From Chaunax sp. Z400 (taxonomy: Eukaryota > Chordata > Actinopteri > Lophiiformes > Chaunacidae), in the NCBI GenBank assembly GCA_037577475.1, contig CM075203.1:5349501-5413500 (forward strand): DNA of 64,000 bases, in the 5' to 3' direction. Position numbers and translations under genes: made by a program. The notes beneath the pieces were generated by a model. It worked only from the letters and a program-made list of their open reading frames with translations, had not been told where the DNA came from and did no database searches. Numbering within the stretch: the stretch's first letter is position 1; the number at the start of each line of letters is the position of its first letter. Positions 12,201 through 23,391 of this stretch are shown one piece after another.

Positions 12201-14283
12201 TCTCGATGGCCTCTTTGTCATCGGGGAATTGCTTGATCAGGTTGGCTTTCATCTCGGTTTTACCAGAGAGGATGATGTAGGCTCGTTTCTCGTCACCCGT
12301 GCCGATGTAGATGGTGTCAAAGTGTTGATTTAGCTCCTGGAACTCCAGCTGGCCCTCGGAGATCTGGTCAAAGGCAATACGCAACAGACTGTTCTCATGG
12401 AGCTGGCCAATGTAGTGAAGCCCTTGGGGATGACAGAACGCGGAAACAGGCTCATTATATTTCGTTATTTCATGTAGATTGTGACTCCCTCTCAAACGCT
12501 AGTCTTCAAGATAACAGTTCTAAATACTCATGTGCATTATTGTTCCTTTTGAGATTATATATCATATTGTTACATTTCCCCATGAACAGAGTTCCGTTCA
12601 GGCTTTGGGAACATTGAAATGTAAAAAGTCCTTTTCAATGTTCCCAGGATATCCTGCTTTTACTTCATCAAACATGATAGCAAATTTAGCACAGGTTACC
12701 TCATTGGAAGAGAGGAAGCGTTGGCCCCTAACCCTGAATACACAATTTCTATAATTGATAGGTGAACAAACATCTTACCAACATCAAACTCAAAGCCCTT
12801 CTCTATGTAGGTGTGACAGCAGCCTCCTGCTTGGTCATGTTGTTCCAGCACTAGGACTCTCTTTCCTACTTTGGCCAGTGTGGCTGCAGCCGTCAGCCCA
12901 CCAATACCACTCCCAATGACGATGACATCCAGGTTCTGGGGCACTTTGTCGAGGCTGAAACCTGGAAACAAACATGCAGAGCTGAGGTCAGATGGCTTTA
13001 AGAAAGATGCATTGTTCGTGTTATCTCTAGAGTGCTCAATATGTGACATGTGTTCCATAATTGAGTTACGTAATAGTCCTCCTTAAAAACACATCTCAGT
13101 TTTCCTGTTGGCGATAAACAGCAGATAAGACGGCTCAAATAATCTCCTATAGTCATAATCTAATTAAGATAAAGAGCACAGATGGAAATAAATCGTTGTG
13201 CATGTGCTAATTCAGGTCTAGTCTAAACTCTTGTAATTGTAATTACACATAGATAACTTTATCAGAACACTTCAGCAGTTGTACATAAGCACTACCACAA
13301 ACTTGTTGTGTGTGCAGAATCTTTTTATGATCTATTGGTGTCAAGGAATAGTTGTAATATACTTTGAATATTACTCTTAGTTGGATATATTATGAAATCA
13401 ACTTGCACTAGGACACTTTTTAATTTGTTTGTATTGTTTTTTTTGTTTTGTTTTAATTTACTGTAAATGCAGTTGAAACTGTGTTTGTTTGCTAGAGTCT
13501 CTTTTTAATTAGTTTTTAGTGTTGGCATTGTTTCTTGTTTTAGATAAATTCTTAGAGATTTATGTTCATATATGTTTATTCTGTATTGGGCACCAGTGAT
13601 CTCTGGGAAACGCAGTCTCATTCTGCTCTACACAACAGATGTGTGGCAAAATGACAATAAAGTTGAATTGAACTGAATTGAATTGAATTGAATCCAGACT
13701 TTTATAGAGAACCCAAATGAGTTCATAATAAAGGCAGCAAAAAGTAAAATGCTTCAAGGCTACAGCCACGAGCTGAAAAGTTTAATGTTAGCCTAACAAT
13801 TAGCATAAAGACTTTAATGGGGAAAACAGCTGGCCTGGCTCAGTTTGGTAATAGATTTAACAATGTCCACCATATCAGGTGCATCTCATGCTCTCAGATT
13901 AGCAAGATAGCCCATTACAGCTCATTTGTTTAATTTCTATTAAATATAGAAGTTTATATAAAACACAATTCAGTCTTACTTAGAGACAGCAGAACACAAT
14001 ATTAACAAATTAAAATAAAACAAGACCAAAAAGCAATTATCTGATGATAGTTTGACCCTCGTTATATGACTTATATGACTTTTTGTCCAAGCACCGCAGG
14101 CACATTTTCAATTATAATGATTTTACCTTGCTTGATGACCTTGTCCCGCTTCTTCTGATCAAACTCTCGAGGTCCAGGGGGTCTCAGTGACTCGAGGTTG
14201 AAAGGGCTCGGTTTGCCAAACAGGTACCAGTATGTGCCACCAACCCATACAACCAACCAGACCAAGAAAATCAAGAGCCACAT
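9300..14283 (-). CDS. All-trans-retinol 13,14-reductase (RetSat), complete, 11 exons
   Basis: RetSat is an ER flavoprotein that saturates the 13-14 double bond of all-trans-retinol. Exons in transcript order: 14283-14127, 12961-12779, 12422-12181, 12090-11895, 11567-11370, 11276-11157, 11042-10904, 10500-10391, 10274-10108, 9959-9800, 9469-9300. All borders are GT-AG and the phases join to 613 aa, against about 610 in human. The start encodes MWLLIFLVWLVVWVGG, a hydrophobic signal or anchor segment. A dinucleotide-binding motif VIVIGSGIGGLTAA lies at about residues 65-78, followed by the LEQHDQAGG motif. Further family blocks are YYPRGGASEIAFH, VIISNCGIF and, near the end, GQDVFSCGIAGALHGG, the C-terminal FAD-contact region. 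The C-terminus is lysine-rich (KKKLKRKKA...KKKLQ), consistent with ER retention. No frameshift or stop interrupts it. The family call rests on these motifs and on colinearity with vertebrate RETSAT. Confidence 0.96.
13590..13694 (+). repeat. Non-LTR retrotransposon 3' tail
   Basis: The segment ends with ACAATAAAG followed by repeats of TTGAA/TTGAAC (about 13,654-13,693). This arrangement is characteristic of L2/CR1-like LINE 3' tails, which end in a short tandem repeat. It lies in RETSAT intron 1, antisense to the gene. The 5' limit of the fragment is uncertain. Confidence 0.5.
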
Positions 14284-16686
14284 CCTGGAGACAAATAGCT
14301 CAATAACTTTCTGTGGCAGTGTTCACAACAGCTGTGACAGGTTTAGTCTTAACACTGCTCTCCTCATGAGTCTCCTTTTATTACGCCGAGAGCCAAAGGT
14401 CTGCAGAAGAGGGCCGGGGGTTTAGTACATCAGAACACTATATGACAAGCAGTAAAGATAAAGTGATGAAAGATGCATCTTTCTAGCGATAATAATGTAC
14501 AGATGACAATACTGGTCCCAGCTGGCACTGTAACATTTAGACATATGTTTTTGCTGAACACTCATCTGGTGCAGAATGCAATACTTTTCTTTAAATCTCT
14601 CCATTGGTGTTTGCTTTAGTTCACTATTCTTTAAAGAAATGTCCCTTTAAAAAGAGATTGCTGTTATCTGATAAGGCAATTCAGATAAAGAATACATCGT
14701 GTTCAGTTGTGTGTATCTACAACAGAGCAGCTGAGAGGGGAAAAAATACAGAGTTTCAGCATTTTAAGTTGATAAAGACATGACATGTAGTCCTTGGGAA
14801 CTCAAGATGAGTCGTGATGTAATAAGTTAAGATATATCATAGTAATCACAGTAATAAGAGAAGGAAGTCATTGTCCTGTGATATCCAAACTTTTCATGCC
14901 TGAGGTGGGGATAATAAATCAAATTATAAAATGTTAATCTCTACATTTGTGTGTAAGATTTTGTTTTATTTCTATTTTCTTTTTGTTTTGTTTTGTTTTG
15001 TGGGGTTTGTTTATTTCTTTTTTTACAGCCTTATCATATCCTGCAGTTTATGAATGGACTTTGTAATCAAGGTGTATTCTAATTAATGTTGACTTTGAGC
15101 TACAGAAGCAAGTGATATCAAGAACAAATCATAAGTTATGTGGACTCCAACTGTACATCAGAAATGCAAACTTTAATTTAAGCTTGTGGAAGACATTTGG
15201 ATTTCAAATGAGGAACTAGTAAAAGTAGTTGTTTTTTTTGTGCATATTTTGGATTAAGTTAAAGAATTAAGGTATGCGACCTTTGTAATTGTCATAATTT
15301 ATGATGTTGTTATCGATAGTTCACTAGTCTGTACTCGTATCAAATTGTCAGACTCATGATAGACACACAAACGATCATTATATATGTAATTTCACATATT
15401 CCTTTTCCTTGTTTAAACCCTAACACCTACATTACCCAGAATGCAACTTACCATGAACAGTTTGGCCTCGAGCCTCGATCTTCAAGACAAGCAACAGGCT
15501 GCAGCAGAGGTCCTGTTAGCTTTCTATCTCCACTCCCCGAGATTATGTTCATTTTCAAACTTCAGCCCCAACAACCTTGACTCAAGTGACATCACTCGAG
15601 GCAATTTAAGCAGCTTTCATGCTGCTCCTCATTATTAACTTTGTTCTTCAGATTTTCTATTGATGTCACAACAATATCATTATTGTGAATTCTTTATGCT
15701 GTGATTATTGTGCAGTGAAAATCTGATATCATGACAGCCCTATCTCATAATCAAATATATTATCTATTGGATTATGATTATTGATACAATTATGTGTTCA
15801 ACACTTTAATTTGAGCAATTTTCATGGTGCGCTTAAATTTAATGTATGGTAATACATTATAATTTATTAGGTGACTTATATTATATTTTGTATTAATAAT
15901 CTGAAACTCTAAAGTAACTAATACGTTATCAAATAAATGTAATGGAGTAAAAAGCTCAATATTTTCCTATGAGATGTAGTGGAGAAGAAGTATAAAGTAA
16001 GTGAGACTGTACTTAAGAAAAGTAAATGTAGACCTACTCTTTACAATCTCAGAAATTAAACCAGCTCTTCAAAAAGCTATTCTCATACTGGTAATTGTGT
16101 TGCAAATGCTGGACAAATGATGCATATTTGTTTTTGCCTGGACTGAAAATGACACTAATTGGATGGAGAGATTGAAGCTGAAGCTGGGATGAAGCTGCTG
16201 GAATAAGCTTAAAGACTCTGATGCAGGAAGCAGCTCTATGTGTCAACAGGCCTCTGTGGCTGACTGGGGCGCAGCAAAGAAATCCTATTAAGAATTAGAC
16301 TAAGCAGTAGCTGCGCGACTCCTGTGACTTTGTCCCGCTTTGTGGAATTATTACAGGAGATGCAATCAACCTTATTTAATATTAACCAGTATGATATTTA
16401 ATGACATAAAAGTGCAACAGGAATGCAATAAAAGTAAGATATGCTAATGTATATCAATAACAACAGCAGACAGGTCAGGTCAAAGCTTTGTACAGCTATT
16501 TCAGTTTAATTACAAATTAACAAAGAAACATTTTCATATCAGCAGATACATACAGTGATCTTACTTACAATATTACAGATCTAATTTTCTCACTACTGTA
16601 CATTGCATCCATTCTACAGGAACATTATAGGAGTTTAACTGTCTCTCATAAAAAACGATGTGACTTTTTCATGGACGTCTGGTGTG
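14284..16686. other. RETSAT-GNGT2 spacer
   Basis: This is the region upstream of RETSAT and downstream of the G-gamma gene. No coding exon is recognisable. The RETSAT promoter should lie just right of 14,283, but I see no clear TATA box. A repeat-like tract occupies about 15,855-16,032. Confidence 0.5.
15855..16032 (-). repeat. Interspersed fish repeat of the 'tacttaagta' type
   Basis: The segment contains the string GTAGTGGAGAAGAAGTATAAAGTA followed by a 'tacttaag' end. It matches, from memory, a very abundant teleost dispersed repeat. Related pieces occur near 25,990-26,150 and 26,420-26,490 in this window. The class (MITE or SINE) cannot be settled here. Confidence 0.45.
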
Positions 16687-17153
16687 CTATGTTATTATAC
16701 AGCCTCCCTTATCTGCCTTATAGGGGTTCTTCTCATCTGGAACGCCCTTAATCAGCGGATCGTTAGGCAACAGCTCCTCGACAAAAGCAATGGTTTCTTC
16801 ACAGTTTGCAGCCACCTGTTGTTAAGAGGAGACATAAAAGCAAAGGTAAGCTTAGTAAAACATAATTGCCTTTTCACAGGCATTAATAAGAAAAAGGACA
16901 ATTTAAACTTGCAGGCTAAAACAAAAAGAAATGTTATTTATCACCCTATAATTGTTTTACGCATTATTTTGAGACAAAACAGGATTTTGTTTGCTAAAAT
17001 CCAAAATAAATATTGGACATTGTGTTAGATTACAGTCTGTTTTTTAAGCAATACAGGCAATTTACTTACTGGTGTCCTAGGTGTATTAACTTCCTTCTTC
17101 AACTGTTCCAGCTCCATTTTCAGGATTTCCTTATCTGACATATCCCGAGCCAT
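16687..17153 (-). CDS. Transducin-type G-protein gamma subunit (GNGT2-like), complete
   Basis: The product is a G-gamma subunit that pairs with G-beta on the membrane. Two coding exons, 17153-17070 and 16815-16687, join in phase 0 to 70 aa. The first encodes MARDMSDKEILKMELEQLKK, the N-terminal helix shared by cone transducin gamma (GNGT2). The second carries NDPLIKGVPDEKNPYK, the NDP...P.(D/E)KNP block of all G-gammas, and ends GGCIIT. The last four residues form a CaaX prenylation box. An acceptor (CTTACAG) lies 5 nt before the ATG and a donor (CAACAG/GTAAAC) at 17,290-17,291, so a non-coding first exon from about 17,291 upward is likely. GNGT2 serves cone phototransduction in vertebrates. 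The choice of GNGT2 over GNGT1 rests on the N-terminus; the paralogue letter in fish cannot be assigned. Confidence 0.88.
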
Positions 17154-17463
17154 CCTGGCTGTAAGGGAGAATTAAGATCATAATGTTGAAATGTCACAAC
17201 AAATCCCTAAATTTGATTCTTGAGAAACCTTCCTTTGACAAAATACATGTAAATCCAGCATTGACAAATGTCCCAATCAGCAATGTTTACCTGTTGAATG
17301 GTGGGATCCCCAACAACGAGAGAAAAGTGTTTGCTCCTAAGAGCTCATCGACTGGATGTCTCTCTGTTTTCCGGTCGCTTCTCCGCACTGACTGGTCCGT
17401 GCTGTCCTACTGCTCTTCATCCCAGCTGATCCCTGCTGCTGGCTTTTGGGAGAGGTCGGCACA

Positions 17464-17503
17464 GGATTGGACCTGATGTCACCAATCCCCCGTGATGAGA
17501 TTA
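17464..17503 (-). promoter_or_regulatory. Candidate OTX/CRX-like sites upstream of the G-gamma gene
   Basis: Three variants of the photoreceptor homeodomain core lie near the inferred first exon: TAATCT on the minus strand (plus-strand AGATTA at 17,498-17,503), CAATCC on the plus strand (17,483-17,488) and CAATCC on the minus strand (17,464-17,469). Such sites are short and common. They are reported because GNGT2 is a photoreceptor gene. Confidence 0.25.
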
Positions 17504-18002
17504 AACAATCAGGAGCCATGACCCCTGCACAGGAAGGAGGACGGGAAGAGAATGCAGATCAGACAACATAGGTGGGAAAGTGAGACAGTCAAATAGAAAT
17601 GGAAGATGTGAGAACATCATCTGTTACTAAATGAAAACTGTGGCAAACATACCAAAATATATACAGTATAAGTGGTGGGTTTTAGTATGTAACTAAGTGG
17701 AAAAATAAATAGAAAGAGTTGTGGTAAGAGTTGGGTTCATTGTGTTAGCACAGGATCTCGAGCCAAGAGGAAATAGGGCAGATCTTCACAACTAATTTGA
17801 TTACATGTGTTCATCTTGAAGTCTATCCAATCAGTTGTCTTTTGTGGACACATAAAGCTGCAGACTCCTATTAAACAATTTGATACTGATGTTTCTGTGA
17901 AGAAATGTATCATTTAATTTATAATTTACAAAAAGAAGGTCTTTTTGGGGTCTTTTGTTCAGTTAATGCAGGATAGGTGACCCGGAGAAGTGCTGATAGG
18001 GG

Positions 18003-18475
18003 GCTGCAACTAACAAATTATTTCATTACCAATTCATCTGCCAATTTTTATTTTTTTTTTACCAATAATCATTTAGTCTTTAAAGTGTGGGGTAAACAAT
18101 CTAAAAATGATTAAACTGATTCTTTTGTTCGATGAATAACCCAAAGGCTCCTCATTTTCTGTCATAAATGACAAAGAAAAACAGCAAATTCCTGCATGTA
18201 AGAAGGTGGAACCAGCAAATGTTAGACATTTTTTGCTTGAAAATGATTGACTCGAGCCTCTATGGCTTATGTAAGCTCTGCATACAACGCAAATAGGAGT
18301 GCTCCACTTTGGTGTATAAGATATATGAATGTTAAACACAGAACACAGGACAAACAACAAACAGACTTTAAAACAAATATGTACATATGCTACTGAAACA
18401 TCACAACATTCTTTTGAATCCATTATCAGAATAGTTCGGATTAATATTCTTTTGATCATCTAATCGACCACGATA
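18003..18475 (-). repeat. Dispersed teleost repeat ('attaatcg' family)
   Basis: The left end reads GGGCTGCAACTAACAA, and the right end runs through a 'ctaatcgacca' segment. Between them is the typical reversed body (antisense of 'aatttgctg...gttattc'). It resembles a very abundant teleost dispersed sequence, remembered rather than searched. Related copies lie near 27,400-27,620 and 41,840-42,135. The 128-codon open frame at 18,073-18,459 is part of this repeat. Confidence 0.55.
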
Positions 18476-18523
18476 AATTGGGCATGTGGATAGCGGTCTT
18501 TGGTTTACCCCACCTCTCACTTA

Positions 18524-18597
18524 ATGGATTCATGGATGGATGGATTCATGGATGGATAGATGGATGGATATATGGATGGATGGATACATGAATGCCA
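18524..18597. repeat. GGAT/GATG microsatellite
   Basis: An imperfect tandem array of the tetranucleotide GGAT (ATGGATGG) with TTCA and ATAT interruptions. Confidence 0.8.
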
Positions 18598-19957
18598 GAT
18601 GTTGGGCTGAAAATGGGCTTAAAGCATCCATAAATAAGCCATAGTTCCCCTGAAAGTAAGGATTCGTGTAAATGTGATTGTTCGATGTGAAGCACATTGC
18701 TTTATCCATCCATACTGATGGTTCTTACACTGAAGTTAAAGGCTCTGTGCAAATTTCTTATCATGTGAAACTAGTCCGACGATTCTGCGCTAATAACCTC
18801 CAACTGACATTTCATCTGAGACATGACAGGCTACTGATCCTTAACTAAACCTTCTGCAGGACTCACTCTAAGCCATTTTCAGGATCTGGGTTAGTCTCAT
18901 CAACTCAAGATTAACCTGAGACACGTCACTGTGGGTCAACAGCAATGTGGAGACGCTCCTGGATATAATGATGATCTGGTGCGTCACTGAGCACCTGACA
19001 AAAAAACTCCCCACCTGATTGGCCTGTCTTATTTGAGTTCCATAGTTTGAATGACTTTCATTGTCAAACTGACAGTAAATAGAATGTTTCACTGATACTG
19101 ATGTGTGTTTTTTTTTCATGGCTCATCATTAGTACTGAAGTCATTTTTCAATTTGTCCATCAACAGAGAATTAATTGTGTCTCTGTTGAATAAACTAATA
19201 AAACACATATAAAAAAAACCACGTAAATAAATAATTACACAAACGATAAAATTGCAGTTCATTATAAATTATGCGGAGAAGTCTTTGAAAAAGTGCTACC
19301 AATCATTTATAGTGAAAAACATGCTGTACATAATGATTCTGTTAAATTAACAATTAATGAGGAAAAACATAATCTTACAGATTTTTTGTCATGTTTCAAA
19401 CATTTCTGTGGGTGGGTGCAGAAGGTAACACTGGGTTGCTTTAGAATCTTGACTTCAGTGTCTCTAAAATCCTGTCTACTGTCCTGGTTATAGGCATTTT
19501 TCTTCTTATAGACAAAACTATTCATTTACAAATAACACATCGATAATGTATATGATCCTTGCTTGCAGCTCTAATTCACAACTACTGTATATCAGAGGAA
19601 AGAAATTATAGACATTTTTGTGGTCATTTTATTAAGCTTTTTGAGCAGAAAAGACCGCTGAACCTGTCCATAATTATCTGCTGAGAATTATACAGTTAAA
19701 TAGCAGACACACATAACATTTTCATTAACCTTAACATTTCTGTAATGTTCTACTTTCTCCTGTAGATGGCGACATCGAACCTTTGTCTTTATTGTGCTGC
19801 TCCCACGAACGAGTCTGTACCGCCTGCTCGGACCTGTCAGCCAATGGGAGGACGTATATGCACTACCTTTCACAATAAGAGCATCATTATTTAAATTCAA
19901 TATAACTTCTATATGCGGGAAAGGTTCTCACCTTTATTTCGACAGGTATATGTATTT

Positions 19958-20173
19958 TACGGAAGAGGATTAGGGCCATTTGGTAAATCTTTTTTTAGAA
20001 TTATAACTTCAATCTCAGAATCATGCCTTCATTCTCAAAATTCTGAATTACCCCGGATTCTAGAATGCTGGGTTTGTCAGCATTCTAGGATTCTGACTTT
20101 CTCAGAATTCTAGAATTCTGACCTTAAAGTCAGACTTCTAAAAAAAATCATATGGCTCTGATCCTCTTCCGTA
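19958..20173. mobile_element. 216-bp fold-back element (MITE-like) abutting TMEM101
   Basis: The left end TACGGAAGAGGATTAGGGCC is mirrored at the right end, where the reverse complement reads TACGGAAGAGGATCAGAGCC. A T-rich run (ctttttttagaa) follows on both sides. The interior is built of repeated TCAGAATTCT/TTCTAGAATTCT units. The arms can pair over most of the element. It carries no coding sequence, so it is a non-autonomous element or fold-back repeat. Its right end is 55 bp before the TMEM101 start codon. Confidence 0.75.
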
Positions 20174-20228
20174 GTTTTGGCAGGAAGTCATTCACATATC
20201 CGCAGTGGAGGATAGATGAACAGCAGCA

Positions 20229-23200
20229 ATGGCAGCTCCCAGTAGGAAACAGACTTTAAGATTTCTTAGCCAGTTAGGAGCGTTTATTTTAACCCGCTTC
20301 GGATTTTGGAACTGCTTCAGCATGTTGATGCTGTTTGCTGAACGAGCAGACTCTAAAAGGTAAAAAGAGGGAGTGAATGGAAGGTTGTAAAATAGTTAGC
20401 CGAGAGGCTAATGGCAACTCAGCGTTGTTAGATTGGCTTATGTAAATACAGACTTGATTTGTCAAGATCAGTGTCGAAGCAGTGTATCAATTAATTAGGC
20501 CGATATAAATGCATAACAATATATGTGCTAGCTGACGTTTTCGTATATTTTTTTTGTTGAAGATGTAAATTTGCAAGCTAGCTAAGTCAATAAAGGTGTC
20601 TTACTTCAGCAACTAGTTAAGTTAGACTAACCCTCAGGCAGAACGTTTCATCCATATGGATTTGTTTAAAATAGAGTGACAGGTTGTATTTAGCACTGTC
20701 TGTAATTTTCAGTCGGACAGGCTGTAATTTTTCTGTAAGTAATCGTGGTTTAAACCTTAATGTACATCGTTTGCTTCAGTCTGTGATGGGTTGGTCTTCC
20801 TTTGGTAACCACACCCCACTGATTGTCCTGTAATTATAGCAGCTTTAAGGAAAATGTGTACAGTCTTTGCCATTTTTCATCTCAGTCAAATATGTACTTT
20901 TCAGAGCAAGAATATTTTAGTTGGTGACTATTAATTGAGTGATTTTACTTGCTATTCTTTAACATATACTGCTTACAGCTTCATGAATGTTAGTACTTGG
21001 TTGTGGATCTCCATTGTACACCATTTAACACAGAAGCTTGTGAAAAGACACATCTATCTAATTAAAATATGGGCTCTCCTAAATTTGATCAAGGACCAAT
21101 TTGGAATTAATATGTTGTAATTCCCTTATTGGTAGTGTGATACAAAAGTACAGTTGTTAATTTAGACATTTTACAAAGAAATTTAAGCATTAATATACAA
21201 TAATGTTGAATTATTGTTCTGCAGTATTCCGCCCTCCGCCAACGAGAGAGAGTTGATAACATTTTAAGGTGGATCTGGGCTCTGTTGTGGATTTTTTTTA
21301 AAAACATTTTTGCAATATCAATTAAAAGTAAAAATAGGCCAGTCAAAACAAAAATACCCATGTATGGATCATAATTTGGGCAAATTAAAATATATGTGGA
21401 GGCAGCTAATAGTCCACAGTACAGTAACAGAGAAGGGTAAAGACATGGCATGTAGCTGAGATAATGCAGATTGAGAGTGCAAACAAGTTCAAGTTTATTG
21501 TCATTTCCCTAAGAAGCAATGCCATGTACAGCTTGTTTCTGACTATCTCTCCACATTACACAGTTATATATATGGATACATGCAATCACACACACAATAA
21601 AGTACGAGTCTAACCAAATAAAATGGACACTTGAAAAATAAAGCAGTACATATTAAAGTTATCCACTGAATTTTATATGATACTCTTTTGATTCATTGTC
21701 CTCTCCAGGAAGCCAGACATCCATATACCGTACTTGTATGTGGACATGGGGGCTGCAGTGCTTTGTGCCAGCTTCATGTCATTTGGAGTGAAGAGGAGGT
21801 GGTTTGCAATGGCCGCTGCCATACAGCTGGCCTTGAGCACTTACGCCTCGTATGTTGGAGAACAGGTGCACTATGGAGACTGGCTGAAGGTGAGTCACCT
21901 TCTTTGTTTTACAGTATTATAGCTGCTGTTCAGTATCAGTTGTCTCCCTGCAACTTCCCTTTGATGAGTATCACTCTTTTCTCATACTGATATTGTTGCC
22001 AGCTTTTCTCTGGTTTGGCTAAGTGGTCTAAAGAAATATCAGGGTTTCAAAGAGGTCAGCCTGAGGCTTGAAGTTCTTTGTACTGTCTTCAAACACATAA
22101 AGACCACAGTTCAACACAAGACACCATCCGAACAATAAATAATTGAAATTCAGATGACAGAATAAACACACATAAATGTAGCAGGTATGACTTAAGTGAG
22201 ACAAACCTAAAAGTGGCATTAATTCAAAATGAGTGTAACACGTTTTTACTTCCTGTTAGGTTTCTTTCTCTAAAAAAAAGGGGGAAAAATTGAGACCAGA
22301 TTTCATGTACATTTTCTTGATAATTATTAGTCCTAATTAAAGATTCTAAAGCTTCTTTAGAGATTATTTTTAAAGCTGTTCTAAAAATAATCAGCCATCT
22401 AGTTTAGTATACTATTCTTTTTGCAATGAAGTGATATTTCTAATGCAGGCTTCCACTCTACTTGCTGAATTCTGACTCTTCAGGGGTAAAAGTGCTACAA
22501 AATTAGATGTGTATCAGATGTAGAGGCATTTTTTTTTTTAAGAGTTGAATAATAAAATAGATCTGTGTCACACATGAGGGATAATGGATCTGAGCCTACA
22601 CTAGATCTGAAGTAGATTGTTTATACACATTCCAATTGAGATTTACAGCCTGAGCTATTTCCCCTGCAGGTTCGAATGTATTCCAGAGCTTTGGCAATTA
22701 TTGGAGGCTTCCTGGTTCTGGCCAGTGGAGCCGGGGAGGTGTACAGACAGAAACCTCGCAGCAGATCCCTGCAGTCTACTGGGCAGGTTTTTCTGGGAGT
22801 GTATCTCATCTGTATGGTAAGACCTGTGTCAGTTTTATGGATTATATTTATACAGATGTTCTCAACAAAATTCTAATGCATCATACCCAAAATAAGACCA
22901 ATACGATCGTCTGAACAAGAACAGCCACAGAGTATATTTGAGGAACTGACTGAAGCGCTTAGATGCTGCTCTTCTCTGTTTTATAACTGTGTAAATTAGA
23001 TATTATGGGGTTTTGGCTGTTTAGGAAATAAAGTTGGAGTTGAAAGTAGCACATAATTAATAATCCCCATCGCCCCCATTAGGTGTACTCCCTCCAGCAC
23101 AGCAAAGAGGACCGGCAGGTCTATCTGAACCACATCATTGGAGGAGAGATCACTCTGATGCTGCTGGAGGTGCTGTTCGGCGTGCTGGCTCTGGCCTTCC

Positions 23201-23391
23201 TCTCTGGCTGTTACATCCGGCTGGCTGCGCAGATCCTGGCCACCGTCCTGCCTCTGGTGATCCTGCTCATCGATGGAAACCTGGGCTACTGGCACCATAC
23301 TCGCAAGGTGGAGTTCTGGAACCAGCTGAAGCTGATAGGACACAACGTGGGCATCTTTGGTGCCGTGCTAATCCTGGCTACTGATGGTTGA
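20229..23391 (+). CDS. Transmembrane protein 101, complete, 4 exons
   Basis: TMEM101 is a polytopic membrane protein of poorly defined function; overexpression screens have linked the human protein to NF-kappa-B activation. Exons 20229-20359, 21709-21889, 22670-22816 and 23083-23391 join in phase to 255 aa, against about 257 in human. Identity is clear from conserved blocks: YVDMGAAVLCASFMSFGVKR, HYGDWLKVRMYSR, IIGGFLVLASGAGEVYR, RSRSLQSTGQVFLG, YSLQHSKEDR and the C-terminus FGAVLILATDG. Several hydrophobic segments are visible (about residues 14-35, 53-75, 80-98, 111-125, 140-155, 172-215, 232-250), consistent with seven or eight membrane spans. ATTAAA at 24,024-24,029 is a plausible poly(A) signal about 630 nt after the stop. 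The chosen ATG is the first of the open frame and lies just after a fold-back repeat. Confidence 0.97.
21488..21605 (-). repeat. Non-LTR retrotransposon 3' end (antisense)
   Basis: The string TTCAAGTTTATTGTCATTTCC is the reverse complement of a typical LINE (L2/CR1-like) end GGAAATGACAATAAACTTGAA. The fragment lies in TMEM101 intron 1. Its far limit is approximate. Confidence 0.5.

Larger units (their letters stand above)
17520..19957. other. GNGT2-TMEM101 spacer with repeats
   Basis: No gene is recognisable. The spacer holds a dispersed repeat at 18,003-18,475 and a GGAT microsatellite near 18,524-18,597. A CCAAT motif sits in CAGCCAATGGGAGG at about 19,838-19,851, some 380 bp before the TMEM101 start codon. 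Confidence 0.5.

Noticed and set aside
18073..18459. 128-codon minus-strand open frame
   Set aside because: It lies wholly within a dispersed teleost repeat and shows no domain or splice context.
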